DNA of 54,849 nucleotides, taken from contig CAJVZA010000003.1 in NCBI GenBank assembly GCA_913009315.1, forward strand, positions 1-54,849. The letters are read 5' to 3'. The DNA is from an uncultured Hippea sp. (lineage in GTDB: Bacteria > Campylobacterota_A > Desulfurellia > JAADFJ01). Numbering within the stretch: the first letter of the stretch is position 1; each line of letters opens with the position of its first letter. This document shows positions 18,317 through 27,355 of the stretch, piece after piece. A program made the translations under genes and the position numbers. The notes under the pieces are model-generated. The model was not told where the DNA came from, did no database searches, and saw only the letters and a program-made list of their open reading frames with translations.

Positions 18317-19665
18317 ATTTTGATATAATTATACTGGCTGCGGGTATGGGAACAAGAACCGGACTTCCTTACAGCAAGCTTGCAGCAAAGATTAATGGAA
18401 AACCGCTGATCTGTTTTTCGGCGGCAGCGGCAATAGATGCAAATCCGTCTGATATTGTTGTTGTGACAAATAGCGATAACGACGATGTTGAGAAAGCGTT
18501 AGGCGCACTCGGATATCCGTTTAAGTTTGCTAAACAGCAGTTGCTTGCCGGAACTGCCGATGCCCTGCAAACCGGACTTGAATTTTGTAAAGCAGACTGT
18601 CTTGTCGTGATAAACGGTGATATGCCGCTTGTTATACCTGAAATTATTGAAAAGATCGCATCTTTTCAAGCGGGTATTGATGAGGCGTTTATATATACCA
18701 AACCTGATAGTCCTGGAAATATGGGGAGGGTCTTTTTTGAGGGAGATGATTTTAGAATTATCGAAGCGCATGAACCTGCAGATGGAAAAACGGAGTATGT
18801 TAATTCGGGGGTATATTTTTTTAGGCGGGCTTTTCTTGAAGCGAATATTGACAAATTGAATGCAAATAATAAGAAAAATGAACTTTATATAACCGATCTG
18901 TTCAATTTAAAAGCAAACAAAAAGGCTGTTTTCTGCGAGGATTGGAAATCTTTGTCCGGAGTAAACTCACTTAAGGAATTTGAATTTGCAGCCAAAGCAC
19001 TAAGAGACAGAAAGATAGATACTCTTTTTGAAAAGGGAGTAATAATTTACGATAGAGAAACTGTTTATATAGAGAGCGATGTTGAAGTCGGAAATTCAAC
19101 TGTAATCTATCCGTACAGCGTTCTGAAGGGCGGCAGTAAAATCGGAAAAGAATGCGTAATTGAATCATTTTCTACAGTTTTAGAGTCTGAAATATCCGAT
19201 AATGTGATTATCAAGTCCGGCAGCTATATTGAAGGTTCCATAGTCGGAGAGAAATCTGTTATCGGTCCGATGGCTCATCTTCGTCCGGGTTCGGTTGTGG
19301 GACAATTATGCAGAGTGGGTAATTTTGTTGAAACAAAGAAAGCCGTGTTAAAGGAAGGCGTAAAGGCAAGTCACCTGAGTTATCTCGGCGATTGCGAGAT
19401 TGGCAGAGAAACAAATATAGGCTGCGGAACTATAACATGCAATTATGACGGATTTGAAAAGCATAAAACCGTTATAGGCAGCAATGTTTTTATCGGATCG
19501 GACAGTCAGCTTGTAGCTCCCGTCAAAATAGGGGATGCCGCTTTGATAGCTGCCGGAAGTACGATAACAGAGGATGTGCCTCGCGACGCCCTGGCAATAT
19601 CAAGGGCTAATCAGAAAAATATTCCCGGAGGCGCAGCACGCTTCAGGAAGAAAAGGCAATCCTGA
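18313..19665 (+). CDS. glmU: Bifunctional GlmU: UDP-GlcNAc pyrophosphorylase / GlcN-1-P acetyltransferase
   Basis: The 450-residue protein has an N-terminal nucleotidyltransferase domain (ILAAGMGTRTG at residues 6-16, AGTADALQTGLE, VINGDMPL). The C-terminal left-handed beta-helix has hexapeptide repeats (about 250-430, with SHLSYLGDCEIGRETNIGCG and TCNYDGFEKHKT). It makes UDP-GlcNAc for peptidoglycan and LPS. The first loop differs slightly from the common GTRMxSxLPKVLH pattern (GTRTGLPYSKLAAKI). It overlaps ispG by ATGA and glmS by one base, and GlmS supplies its pathway upstream. Confidence 0.95.
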   Translation: MNFDIIILAAGMGTRTGLPYSKLAAKINGKPLICFSAAAAIDANPSDIVVVTNSDNDDVEKALGALGYPFKFAKQQLLAGTADALQTGLEFCKADCLVVINGDMPLVIPEIIEKIASFQAGIDEAFIYTKPDSPGNMGRVFFEGDDFRIIEAHEPADGKTEYVNSGVYFFRRAFLEANIDKLNANNKKNELYITDLFNLKANKKAVFCEDWKSLSGVNSLKEFEFAAKALRDRKIDTLFEKGVIIYDRETVYIESDVEVGNSTVIYPYSVLKGGSKIGKECVIESFSTVLESEISDNVIIKSGSYIEGSIVGEKSVIGPMAHLRPGSVVGQLCRVGNFVETKKAVLKEGVKASHLSYLGDCEIGRETNIGCGTITCNYDGFEKHKTVIGSNVFIGSDSQLVAPVKIGDAALIAAGSTITEDVPRDALAISRANQKNIPGGAARFRKKRQS

Positions 19666-21455
19666 TGTGCGGCATTGTAGGATATAGCGGCAAAAAGAAT
19701 GCAGCTCCCGTATTGCTTGAGGGATTAAGGAGACTTGAATACAGGGGGTATGATTCTGCAGGAATTGCGATTAACACAAAAAAGGGGATTAGATCCGTAA
19801 AGGTGAAGGGAAAAGTTGCCGGCCTTGAAGAGAAGCTTCTTGAAAAACCGGTGGTAGGAAGCTGCGGCATAGCTCATACGAGATGGGCAACTCACGGCAA
19901 GCCTTCCGTGAGAAACGCTCATCCGTTCAGATATAACAGTTTTGCGATTGTTCATAACGGCATTATAGAGAACTGGAAAACACTAAAGGATGATCTTATT
20001 AAAGCCGGTTACAATTTTACAAGCGATACGGATACGGAGGTTGCCCTTATCTGTTTTTGCGCACTGTTTGAAAAGACTCAATCAATCGGCAAAGCAATTT
20101 TACAGCTTGTAAAAATGCTTAAAGGCGCTTACGCATTTTTGATAATAGATGAACAAAATCCTTCAACAATAATAGGTGTAAAAAACGGCAATCCGCTGGT
20201 AGTCGGCAAAAATGCCGATGATATTATTGCTGCGTCCGATCTTACCGCGCTTCTGTCTTTTACAAACAGAGCGTTTTTTCTTGAGGATAGGCAATTTTTC
20301 GTAGCAGGAGACGGCAATATCGATTTTTATAATTTTGAAGGCGGTAAAATATCAAATACTCCGGTTGACGTTAAATGGAATCAGGAAGAGGCAAAGAAAG
20401 GCGGATATAAGCATTATCTGCTGAAGGAAATAATGGAGCAGCCCGCGGCTTTGACAAGAGCGCTGGCCGGACGGGTTGATAATCTGCTTTTCGATGAGCT
20501 TAAAAACAGAATTACCCCGAAGGGAAGAATTATATGCATTGCCTGCGGCACATCCTACAATGCAGCACTCTGTTTTAAATATTTCATCAATATGTTATCC
20601 GGAGTTTCCGTAACGGTTGAATTTGCATCGGAGTTTCGATATCAACCGCACGATTTGAGTGCCGACAGCCTTGTTATAGCGCTCAGTCAATCGGGAGAAA
20701 CATCCGACACCAAAGAAGCGCTTTTGAGGGCTAAAAATAGCGGAGCTCATACCATTGCAATAGTCAATAGCTGGGAAAGCAGCATAGCAAGGGCGGCGGA
20801 TGAGACAATCTACATGAATATCGGTCAGGAAATAAGCGTAGCTTCAACAAAGGCGTATACCGCCGAGGTTGCGCTGCTCTATCTTGTTGCGCTGCGAATT
20901 GCTTCAGAGAGAGGTGCTGCCGCTGAAAAAATTGATGCCTGGAAACAAAAAATTAAAGAAGTGCCCAAAATTCAGTCGAACTATTTGGAAAATAGCGGCA
21001 GTGTCGAAGATATTGCAAAAAAATATTACAAAAAAAAGAACTTCTTTTATATTGGAAGAGGAATTGGATATCCTGTTGCGATTGAAGGGGCGCTTAAGCT
21101 GAAAGAGCTCTCCTACATGCATGCGGAATGCTATGCATCGGGTGAAATGAAACATGGACCCATTTCGCTTATAGACAGTGAATTTCCAACGATTGCAGTT
21201 GCTCCGCCCGGCGGTCTAAGGGATAAGCTGTTTTCGAATGTCAGTGAGATAAAAAGCAGAATGGGGCAGGTAATTCTTGTTTCAGACAGTATGCTTGCCG
21301 GATGCGATTTTATCAAGATGCCAAAAATTGATGCATGGCTTTCTCCGTTCGTATATATACTTCCACTTCAGCTTTTTTCTTATTATGCAGCTAATCTTCT
21401 TGGAAATGATGTTGATCAGCCGAGAAATTTGGCGAAATCGGTTACCGTAGAATAA
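19665..21455 (+). CDS. glmS: Glutamine-fructose-6-phosphate aminotransferase (isomerizing)
   Basis: The 596-residue enzyme makes glucosamine-6-phosphate. The start is the ATG overlapping the glmU TGA (TGATG), which leaves Cys2 as the N-terminal nucleophile (MCGIVGY). The glutaminase domain spans about 1-225. Two SIS domains follow (ALSQSGETSDTKEALLRAK; SYMHAECYASGEMKHGPISL), ending in DVDQPRNLAKSVTVE as in all GlmS. I see no glmS ribozyme, and the gene has almost no untranslated leader. Confidence 0.97.
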   Translation: MCGIVGYSGKKNAAPVLLEGLRRLEYRGYDSAGIAINTKKGIRSVKVKGKVAGLEEKLLEKPVVGSCGIAHTRWATHGKPSVRNAHPFRYNSFAIVHNGIIENWKTLKDDLIKAGYNFTSDTDTEVALICFCALFEKTQSIGKAILQLVKMLKGAYAFLIIDEQNPSTIIGVKNGNPLVVGKNADDIIAASDLTALLSFTNRAFFLEDRQFFVAGDGNIDFYNFEGGKISNTPVDVKWNQEEAKKGGYKHYLLKEIMEQPAALTRALAGRVDNLLFDELKNRITPKGRIICIACGTSYNAALCFKYFINMLSGVSVTVEFASEFRYQPHDLSADSLVIALSQSGETSDTKEALLRAKNSGAHTIAIVNSWESSIARAADETIYMNIGQEISVASTKAYTAEVALLYLVALRIASERGAAAEKIDAWKQKIKEVPKIQSNYLENSGSVEDIAKKYYKKKNFFYIGRGIGYPVAIEGALKLKELSYMHAECYASGEMKHGPISLIDSEFPTIAVAPPGGLRDKLFSNVSEIKSRMGQVILVSDSMLAGCDFIKMPKIDAWLSPFVYILPLQLFSYYAANLLGNDVDQPRNLAKSVTVE

Positions 21456-21458
21456 GTT

Positions 21459-23387
21459 ATGACTAACAGTAAGCTTGATCAATACGAATTATTGAATGAG
21501 AATCAGAGGAAGGCGGTTTTTGCTGCCGACAGTCCGATGATAATTTTTGCCGGTGCCGGAAGCGGCAAAACAAGAGTGGTGACAAGCCGCATAAATCACT
21601 TTATCCAAAACGGTGTTTCGGCAGATTCGATTTTGGCTATTACGTTTACCAATAAAGCCGCAAGAGAGATGCGGGAAAGGGTCAATAATGTTTTAGAAGG
21701 CGGCCGGAGACCTACAATCGGCACTTTTCATTCCGTATGCGCAAGAATATTAAGAGAAAATGCCGATAAGCTGGGATACAGCAACCATTTTATCATCTTT
21801 GACGGAACTGATCAAAAGACGATGATAAGAAAGATAGTCAAAGAATACGATCTTTCCGATTCTATTTATAAACCGTCCAAACTCATGTCGCTCTTTTCAA
21901 AATACAAGCGGGAAATGACTGATATGGAAAGCCTTGATTCCGGTTCATACTATCAAGCCGGAAGGATTAAGATATTCAAGAGATATGAGGCTGTAAAAAA
22001 GGAATCCGACGGAATGGATTTTGATGATCTGCTGCTTAACGCAGTCAGACTTTTTGAGGAAAATCCCGAGCTGCTGAGATTTTATCAGGATCGGTTCAGA
22101 CATCTGTTTGTTGATGAGTTTCAGGACACAAATGCTGTTCAGTATAGATTTATCCGTCTGCTTGCAGGAAAATACCGCTCAGTATGTGTAGTTGGTGATG
22201 ACGATCAATCAATTTACCGGTTTCGCGGAGCCGATACGGGAAACATAGATCAATTTATAAGAGATTTTCAGAATACTGCTGTTTTTAAACTTGAGCAGAA
22301 TTATCGTTCTACAAAATCGATTCTTGAATTTGCTTCCGAAGTAATTTCAAAGAATAGCCACAGAACTGATAAAATGCTCTGGACAAGCAACAGCAGCGGC
22401 GAGCCAATTGATTTTTTCAGGGTTATGTCGGACAAAGAGGAAGCAAAAAAGGTTCTTTCTATTATTAATATGGAGCATAATAGAGGTAGAAATTATTCGG
22501 ATATCGCACTATTTTACAGAATGAATTCCCAATCGCGTATAATAGAGTTTGATCTGGCAGGTGTCGTACCGTATAAAATTTTGAAGGGACATCGGTTTTA
22601 TGACAGGCGTGAAATAAAAGATATAATATCATATATGCAGCTTGTGCAAAATAGCGACAATGATGTTTGTTTCGAGAGAATCGTGAATGTTCCTTCGAGA
22701 AAGATCGGCAAAAAAACCCTTGAACTTTTAAAGCAGGAAGCGGTAACAAATGATTGCTCTCTGCTGGAAGCCGCAGGAGAATTCATAGAAAGGCGAAAAA
22801 ATGTCGGGTTATCGTTTTTCGTTAAATTTATAAAGAATGCCAAAGAAAAAGTATCATTGGGAATTGTAAATTTTTTTGACTATATAGCGGAAGAATCCGG
22901 TTATATAGCTATGCTTAAAAATGAGGGAAATACGGTTGCGGAAAACAGACTGGCAAATATAATGGAGCTCAGAAATGCAATAGTTGAGCATTCTAAAAAA
23001 GAGGATAATTCGCTTGAATCGTTTATTGATCTTGCGGCTCTTACCGATGACAGCAATGATGTTTCTGAAGATAATGTCAATTTGATGACGTTTCATGCCT
23101 CAAAAGGGCTGGAGTTTCCGGTTGTTATAATTGTTGGAGCTGATGACGGGATAATACCTCATTCGAATTCGCTTTCGGATCCTCAACAGCTTCAGGAGGA
23201 GAGAAGACTGTTTTATGTGGGCATTACAAGGGCAAAGGAAAAGTTGTATGTCTTGTCGGCTGCTTCAAGAATGATAGCCGGATCGCTGTCGGGTTTTGCC
23301 GTATCGAGATTTGCAAAAAACCATTTTATGGAAAATAATTATCTTTATTTAGGAGAGAGAAATGGAAAATGTATCAAAAGATATTGA
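21459..23387 (+). CDS. UvrD/PcrA/Rep-family superfamily 1 DNA helicase
   Basis: This 642-residue 3'-5' helicase has the Walker A AGAGSGKT at residues 31-38. ILAITFTNKAAREMRERV (motif Ia), FVDEFQDTNAVQY (motif II), VGDDDQSIYRFRGAD (motif III), VNLMTFHASKGLEFPVV (motif V) and RRLFYVGITRAKE (motif VI) follow in order. It acts in repair or replication restart. It is shorter than UvrD (about 720), lacking most of the C-terminal extension, so I do not assign uvrD, pcrA or rep. It starts 3 bases after the glmS stop. Confidence 0.93.
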   Translation: MTNSKLDQYELLNENQRKAVFAADSPMIIFAGAGSGKTRVVTSRINHFIQNGVSADSILAITFTNKAAREMRERVNNVLEGGRRPTIGTFHSVCARILRENADKLGYSNHFIIFDGTDQKTMIRKIVKEYDLSDSIYKPSKLMSLFSKYKREMTDMESLDSGSYYQAGRIKIFKRYEAVKKESDGMDFDDLLLNAVRLFEENPELLRFYQDRFRHLFVDEFQDTNAVQYRFIRLLAGKYRSVCVVGDDDQSIYRFRGADTGNIDQFIRDFQNTAVFKLEQNYRSTKSILEFASEVISKNSHRTDKMLWTSNSSGEPIDFFRVMSDKEEAKKVLSIINMEHNRGRNYSDIALFYRMNSQSRIIEFDLAGVVPYKILKGHRFYDRREIKDIISYMQLVQNSDNDVCFERIVNVPSRKIGKKTLELLKQEAVTNDCSLLEAAGEFIERRKNVGLSFFVKFIKNAKEKVSLGIVNFFDYIAEESGYIAMLKNEGNTVAENRLANIMELRNAIVEHSKKEDNSLESFIDLAALTDDSNDVSEDNVNLMTFHASKGLEFPVVIIVGADDGIIPHSNSLSDPQQLQEERRLFYVGITRAKEKLYVLSAASRMIAGSLSGFAVSRFAKNHFMENNYLYLGERNGKCIKRY

Positions 23388-23814
23388 AAATGAGGCCAAT
23401 GTTGAAAAATTTAATAAATTCAGTGAGAATCTTGCACTTACCGGAATATCGCTTAACAAGATGGACACAAAATACAACGATGATATGCCGGCTACAGAAA
23501 ATGAGAAGCAGGTTTTTATAGACAAGAAGGCGTTTTATCAGGTTATAGACGACAATCATTTCAAAGTTTACCAGGATTTTGCCCTGGCAATAGCAGATAA
23601 AGACAACAAGGACAATGCTGTTGTTCAGGTTAATTCAACTTTTGTGCTCAGTTTCGAATCCGAAATGAAGTTAGATGATGAAATTTTCGAAATTCTCGCT
23701 CAAACCACAGTTCTTATTACTGCATGGCCGTATTTTAGGGAGCTTGTACAGTCGGCGACAACAAGAATGGGTGTGCCGCCTGTTGTTATTCCTCCTTTGC
23801 AGGCGTCTGTTTAG
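23362..23814 (+). CDS. SecB-like chaperone domain protein
   Basis: The 150-residue protein resembles SecB in its C-terminal half: VNSTFVLSFESEMKLDDEIF, then AWPYFRELVQSATTRMGVPP and VVIPPLQ, matching the SecB region with YxRExIxxxxxRGxFPP. SecB-fold proteins keep clients unfolded for export or act with toxin-antitoxin modules. No toxin gene adjoins it. It begins 26 bases inside the helicase gene with a clear AGGAG (23351-23355), and is the last gene of the rpsB operon. Its stop overlaps the convergent slipin gene by 29 bases. The N-terminal 30 residues are charged and unlike SecB. Confidence 0.7.
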   Translation: MENVSKDIENEANVEKFNKFSENLALTGISLNKMDTKYNDDMPATENEKQVFIDKKAFYQVIDDNHFKVYQDFALAIADKDNKDNAVVQVNSTFVLSFESEMKLDDEIFEILAQTTVLITAWPYFRELVQSATTRMGVPPVVIPPLQASV

Positions 23815-24568
23815 GGTTTTTGATAAAAGCCTTAAACAGTTCTATCGGCAGCGGCAATATCAGTGTGCTGTTGTGATCGGCTGAAACCTCTCTGACAGTC
23901 TGAAGAAACCTGAGCTGCAAGGCTTCCGGATGTGTTGATATTATACTTGCCGCATCTCTCAGTCTGTTGGCAGCTTGATACTCGCCTTCGGCATTTATAA
24001 CTTTCGCTCTTCTCTCTCTTTCTGCTTCCGCCTGCTTGGCCATTGACCTTTTCATATTTTCCGGAATCTCAAGATCCTTTACCTCAACGATGCTTACCTT
24101 AATTCCCCATGGATCTGTATGTTTATCAATTATTTGCTGCAGTTTTTCATTAACCTTATCTCGTTGACTTAGCAATTCATCAAGGTCTATCTGTCCGACT
24201 ACGCTTCTCAATGTGGTCTGGGATATGGCGCTTGTGGCTTCTACATAATCGGAAATTTCAACTATTGATCTGTTTGGATCTATTACCCTGAAATAAACAA
24301 CCGCATTTATTTTTACAGGAACATTGTCTTTCGTTATTGTTTCTTGACTTGCAACATCAAGCGTTATAATTCTAAGACTTACCTTTACTATTTTATCTAC
24401 AAACGGAATAATAAAGATAATTCCGGGTCCTTTGTCTCCTATGAGCCGTCCCATTCTAAATACAACGGCGCGCTCGTACTCTTTCAGAACATGTACAGCT
24501 GAAGAAAACAGTAGAAGCAATACGATAATTAGCCCTATCCATCCTCCAAAACCAAGTGAAATATTCAT
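23786..24568 (-). CDS. SPFH-domain slipin (stomatin/prohibitin family) membrane protein
   Basis: This 260-residue protein has one N-terminal membrane segment (about residues 8-28), then an SPFH domain: KEYERAVVFRMGRLIGDKGPG, DVASQETITKDNVPVKINAVVYFRV. A coiled coil rich in Ala, Glu and Arg follows (AKQAEAERERRAKVINAEGEYQAANRLRDAA). Slipins form membrane oligomers. Its gene starts by ATGA overlap with the NfeD-type protease gene. In other bacteria and archaea such paired proteases cleave the C-terminus of their slipin partner. Confidence 0.92.
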   Translation of the reverse strand: MNISLGFGGWIGLIIVLLLLFSSAVHVLKEYERAVVFRMGRLIGDKGPGIIFIIPFVDKIVKVSLRIITLDVASQETITKDNVPVKINAVVYFRVIDPNRSIVEISDYVEATSAISQTTLRSVVGQIDLDELLSQRDKVNEKLQQIIDKHTDPWGIKVSIVEVKDLEIPENMKRSMAKQAEAERERRAKVINAEGEYQAANRLRDAASIISTHPEALQLRFLQTVREVSADHNSTLILPLPIELFKAFIKNPKQTPAKEE

Positions 24569-25860
24569 TTTTCCTCCTTTACAACCAATCTTGTGGTTTC
24601 TTTTCTTATTGTATCGATAACGACTATATGTTTTCCTGCTTTAACTTTATTTTTGGCAACCGCATTCCATCTTTCGCCATGAACCTTCACTACTCCATCG
24701 GTTGAAATATCTGTCAGCGCCGTTCCCGACAATCCGATTAATCCTTCTAAACCCGTTGTGGGACGCTTTCTGTAAATTGCTATCATTTTAGAAACGGCAA
24801 AAACAATAAATATGCTGATTCCGATTGTTATGCCCAAAATCAGCCCCAGAGGCACACCTAAGCCGGGAGCTTTAGGTGATCCTATTATCATTGTCGAGCC
24901 TATAAACAGAGAGACGGCGGCTCCTATCGATAATACACCATGAAAGTTTGAAAATAGATCTATCGCAAAGAGTGCAAAAGCGAAGAGTATGAGGGCGATT
25001 CCGGAAGTATTTATGGGAAGTATACTGGTTGAGAACAGAAAAAGCAATAAACTGATGACGCCTGCCACTCCCGGAAGTATAATTCCGGGATGCACCAGCT
25101 CTGTAAACAGTCCGACCGCAGCAGCGAGAAAAAGCAGATAACTAACGGTAGGATAACTTATAAAATGCAGGAATTGTTCTTTTGTATTCATGTTTTTGGT
25201 GACAATAGTTATATTTTTGGTATTCAATAGGATGGTTTTTCCATTCAAACTTATTTTTCGATTATTCAGCCATGAAAGTAACTGCTGCTGATTTTCTGCA
25301 ACTACATCTATAACATTTTTCGCTAAAGCCTCCTTTGCAGTTATTGCCTCGCTTTTTTGTACTGCCATTACAAGAAAATCTGCGTTTCGTTTCCTTTTTT
25401 CGGCAATTCCTCTCATAAAAGCAGATAAATAGTTGGTTATTTTTTCTTTCATAACCTTGTTTTTGCCGCTGAAAAGCCCGAGAGAAACAGGATGAGCCGC
25501 ACCTATTGAGGTGGCGGGCGCCATTGCGGCAATGTTGCAGGAGGCAACTATAAATGTTCCGGCTGAAGCTGCTTTTGCGCCTGAGGGCGATACATAGCAA
25601 ACTGTCGGAATTTTGCTGTTTAAAAGCAGTTTTACAATTTTTTCCATAGATGAAACAAGACCTCCGGGAGTATCAACTCTGATTAACATAAACTCCGAAT
25701 CTGCGTCTTGCGCTTTGCGCATGGAACCGGCGATATATTCTACGCTTACAGGCGTTATAGGTCCCGTCAGGTCGATTTTGTAGACGATTTTAGAGGCATA
25801 GACGGGTTTTACATTGATTAAAGCGGATAAAAAGATAAGTATCAATATCGCTCTTTTCAT
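24565..25860 (-). CDS. NfeD1b-type membrane-bound serine protease (ClpP class)
   Basis: The 431-residue protein has a signal peptide (about residues 1-22) and a ClpP-like serine protease domain with RVDTPGGLVSSMEKIV and SPSGAKAASAGTFI (probable nucleophile S99). A basic stretch near 133-150 would hold the catalytic lysine, as in the archaeal PH1510 family. Four or five membrane helices (about 230-350) and a C-terminal OB-fold NfeD domain (about 370-431, with GTALTDISTDGVVKVHGERW) follow. The partner is the downstream slipin. The role is membrane quality control by family inference. Confidence 0.92.
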   Translation of the reverse strand: MKRAILILIFLSALINVKPVYASKIVYKIDLTGPITPVSVEYIAGSMRKAQDADSEFMLIRVDTPGGLVSSMEKIVKLLLNSKIPTVCYVSPSGAKAASAGTFIVASCNIAAMAPATSIGAAHPVSLGLFSGKNKVMKEKITNYLSAFMRGIAEKRKRNADFLVMAVQKSEAITAKEALAKNVIDVVAENQQQLLSWLNNRKISLNGKTILLNTKNITIVTKNMNTKEQFLHFISYPTVSYLLFLAAAVGLFTELVHPGIILPGVAGVISLLLFLFSTSILPINTSGIALILFAFALFAIDLFSNFHGVLSIGAAVSLFIGSTMIIGSPKAPGLGVPLGLILGITIGISIFIVFAVSKMIAIYRKRPTTGLEGLIGLSGTALTDISTDGVVKVHGERWNAVAKNKVKAGKHIVVIDTIRKETTRLVVKEEK

Positions 25861-25909
25861 AGTCTGTGTATACCTCCTGCATTTGATTTACGGTCTTAAA
25901 GAGATGCTC

Positions 25910-26596
25910 TTAAATCGTTTTTGATTGCCCCGGCGAAAGTATAGACACATTTGAACTGTCACCTACATATTTTTTAAATACCAGCGGATCTTGTCTGATA
26001 ACATCGAATGTATTGTAATGCATTGGGATTATCTCTTTGCAATTCAGCAGACCTGCAGCATAGGCCGCATCTTCGGGACCCATTGTAAAATTGTCTCCTA
26101 TAGGAAGGAGGGCAAGATCAATTTGATTCAGTTCTCCTATAAGCTTCATATCGCTGAATAATCCGGTATCTCCGGCATGATAGATTGTTTTTTCATCAAG
26201 TTCTATAAGCATTCCTACGGGATTGCCGGTATATGTGATTGTTTCACCCATCGCAGCAGATCCGTGATGGGCGATCGTAAACTTTATTTTTAGATTATCG
26301 GTAAATCGAAAAGAGCCTCCGATATACATCGGATGGACATTTTTAGCTCCCTGCATCTGACAATACGTAGCAAGCTCATACGGGGCTATTATTGTAGCGC
26401 CGCAGTTTTTGCTTATACCGATGGCATCTCCGAGATGGTCGGCATGACCGTGTGTTACAAGAATATAATTGCAATCTATTTCATCCGGTTTGATTTCAGT
26501 ATTCGGATTGCCTGATATAAACGGATCTATTATAATCTTTTCGGATCCTTCAAACAGAAAACATGAATGTCCTACATATGTTACTTTTACTCTCAT
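25910..26596 (-). CDS. UPF0173-family metal-dependent hydrolase
   Basis: This 228-residue metallo-beta-lactamase-fold protein has the zinc motif THGHADHLGDA (about residues 48-58). It also has HHGSAAMG, HAGDTGLFSDM and a C-terminal MHYNTFDVI, the order seen in the UPF0173 (YtkL) family. The substrate is unknown. A good ribosome site (AGGAGGAG) precedes ATG 26596. It lies between pyrE and the nfeD/slipin pair on the same strand, separated from pyrE by an inverted-repeat element. Confidence 0.9.
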   Translation of the reverse strand: MRVKVTYVGHSCFLFEGSEKIIIDPFISGNPNTEIKPDEIDCNYILVTHGHADHLGDAIGISKNCGATIIAPYELATYCQMQGAKNVHPMYIGGSFRFTDNLKIKFTIAHHGSAAMGETITYTGNPVGMLIELDEKTIYHAGDTGLFSDMKLIGELNQIDLALLPIGDNFTMGPEDAAYAAGLLNCKEIIPMHYNTFDVIRQDPLVFKKYVGDSSNVSILSPGQSKTI

Positions 26597-26616
26597 CTTC
26601 TCCTCCTTTTAATTCA

Positions 26617-26738
26617 CCTTATACGCCGGGCATAGTTCTCAGCGAAAAGAGAAGGCGTCAGATGCAGACTGTTCTTGTCAGTGCAGCGTACAGTGGCAAC
26701 GCTTCAAAGCTGTTGAGAACTGCGTTTGGCGCATAAGG
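26617..26738. repeat. 122-bp inverted-repeat element
   Basis: Outer arms CCTTATACGCC (26617-26627) and GGCGCATAAGG (26728-26738) pair at 10 of 11 positions. Inner arms AGTTCTCA (26634-26641) and TGAGAACT (26714-26721) pair perfectly. The left half contains AGCGAAAAGAGAAGG, which recurs at 41601-41638 (inverted) and 45668-45705. The whole looks like a small non-autonomous or REP-like element inserted between two operon genes. Confidence 0.75.
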
Positions 26739-26767
26739 CCGATATATATCTTTTGCAGTAGTTTGCA

Positions 26768-27355
26768 TCAGTCACGTTTGTTTTTAATTTTTTGACTGCC
26801 GGGCTTTTCTAATTTTATTCCCTTTTCACATAATGGACAATTTTCTTTGTCATAGCTTTTAACGGCTATTTTCAGCAAAGGAAGATATGGTATATCAATC
26901 TTTTTCCCCAATCCGCTTTCTCTGTCAACAAGTGCCCCAACTACTGCAATATCGCCGCCGAACGATTTTACAATCTCAATTGTTCGAAGCAGCGATCCTC
27001 CTGTGGTCACAACATCTTCAATTACAGCACATCTTTCGCCTTCTGAAATCTCAAATCCCCTTCTCAGGGAAAGTTCTCCCGATTTTCTTTCGACAAATAT
27101 CATTCTTGAAGAGAGTGCCCTTGCCGTCTCATATCCTATCAAAAGTGCACCGATTGCAGGTGATATCACGGTTTTAACTTTGTAATCTCTAATTTTGTCT
27201 GCAAGCAGCCTGCCAAGCATTTCAGCGTGCCATGGATATTGCAGAACGAGTGCGGACTGCATATATCTGTTGCTGTGCATCCCGCTGGAAAGCTCAAAAT
27301 GTCCCTCTTTTACTGCACCGGAATCCTTATATAATTTCAACAGATCTGTCTTCAA
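26768..27355 (-). CDS. pyrE: Orotate phosphoribosyltransferase
   Basis: The 195-residue enzyme converts orotate and PRPP to OMP. The PRPP-binding motif CAVIEDVVTTGGS (about residues 107-119) and VISPAIGALLIGYETARAL are characteristic. A C-terminal CPLCEKG carries two cysteines, seen in some long PyrE forms. The start ATG at 27355 lies 29 bases inside the end of pyrF, so translation is coupled to the next pathway enzyme. Confidence 0.95.
   Translation of the reverse strand: MKTDLLKLYKDSGAVKEGHFELSSGMHSNRYMQSALVLQYPWHAEMLGRLLADKIRDYKVKTVISPAIGALLIGYETARALSSRMIFVERKSGELSLRRGFEISEGERCAVIEDVVTTGGSLLRTIEIVKSFGGDIAVVGALVDRESGLGKKIDIPYLPLLKIAVKSYDKENCPLCEKGIKLEKPGSQKIKNKRD

Noticed and set aside
19600..19670. 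glmS ribozyme upstream of glmS
   Set aside because: glmS starts inside the glmU stop codon, leaving no untranslated leader for a ribozyme.
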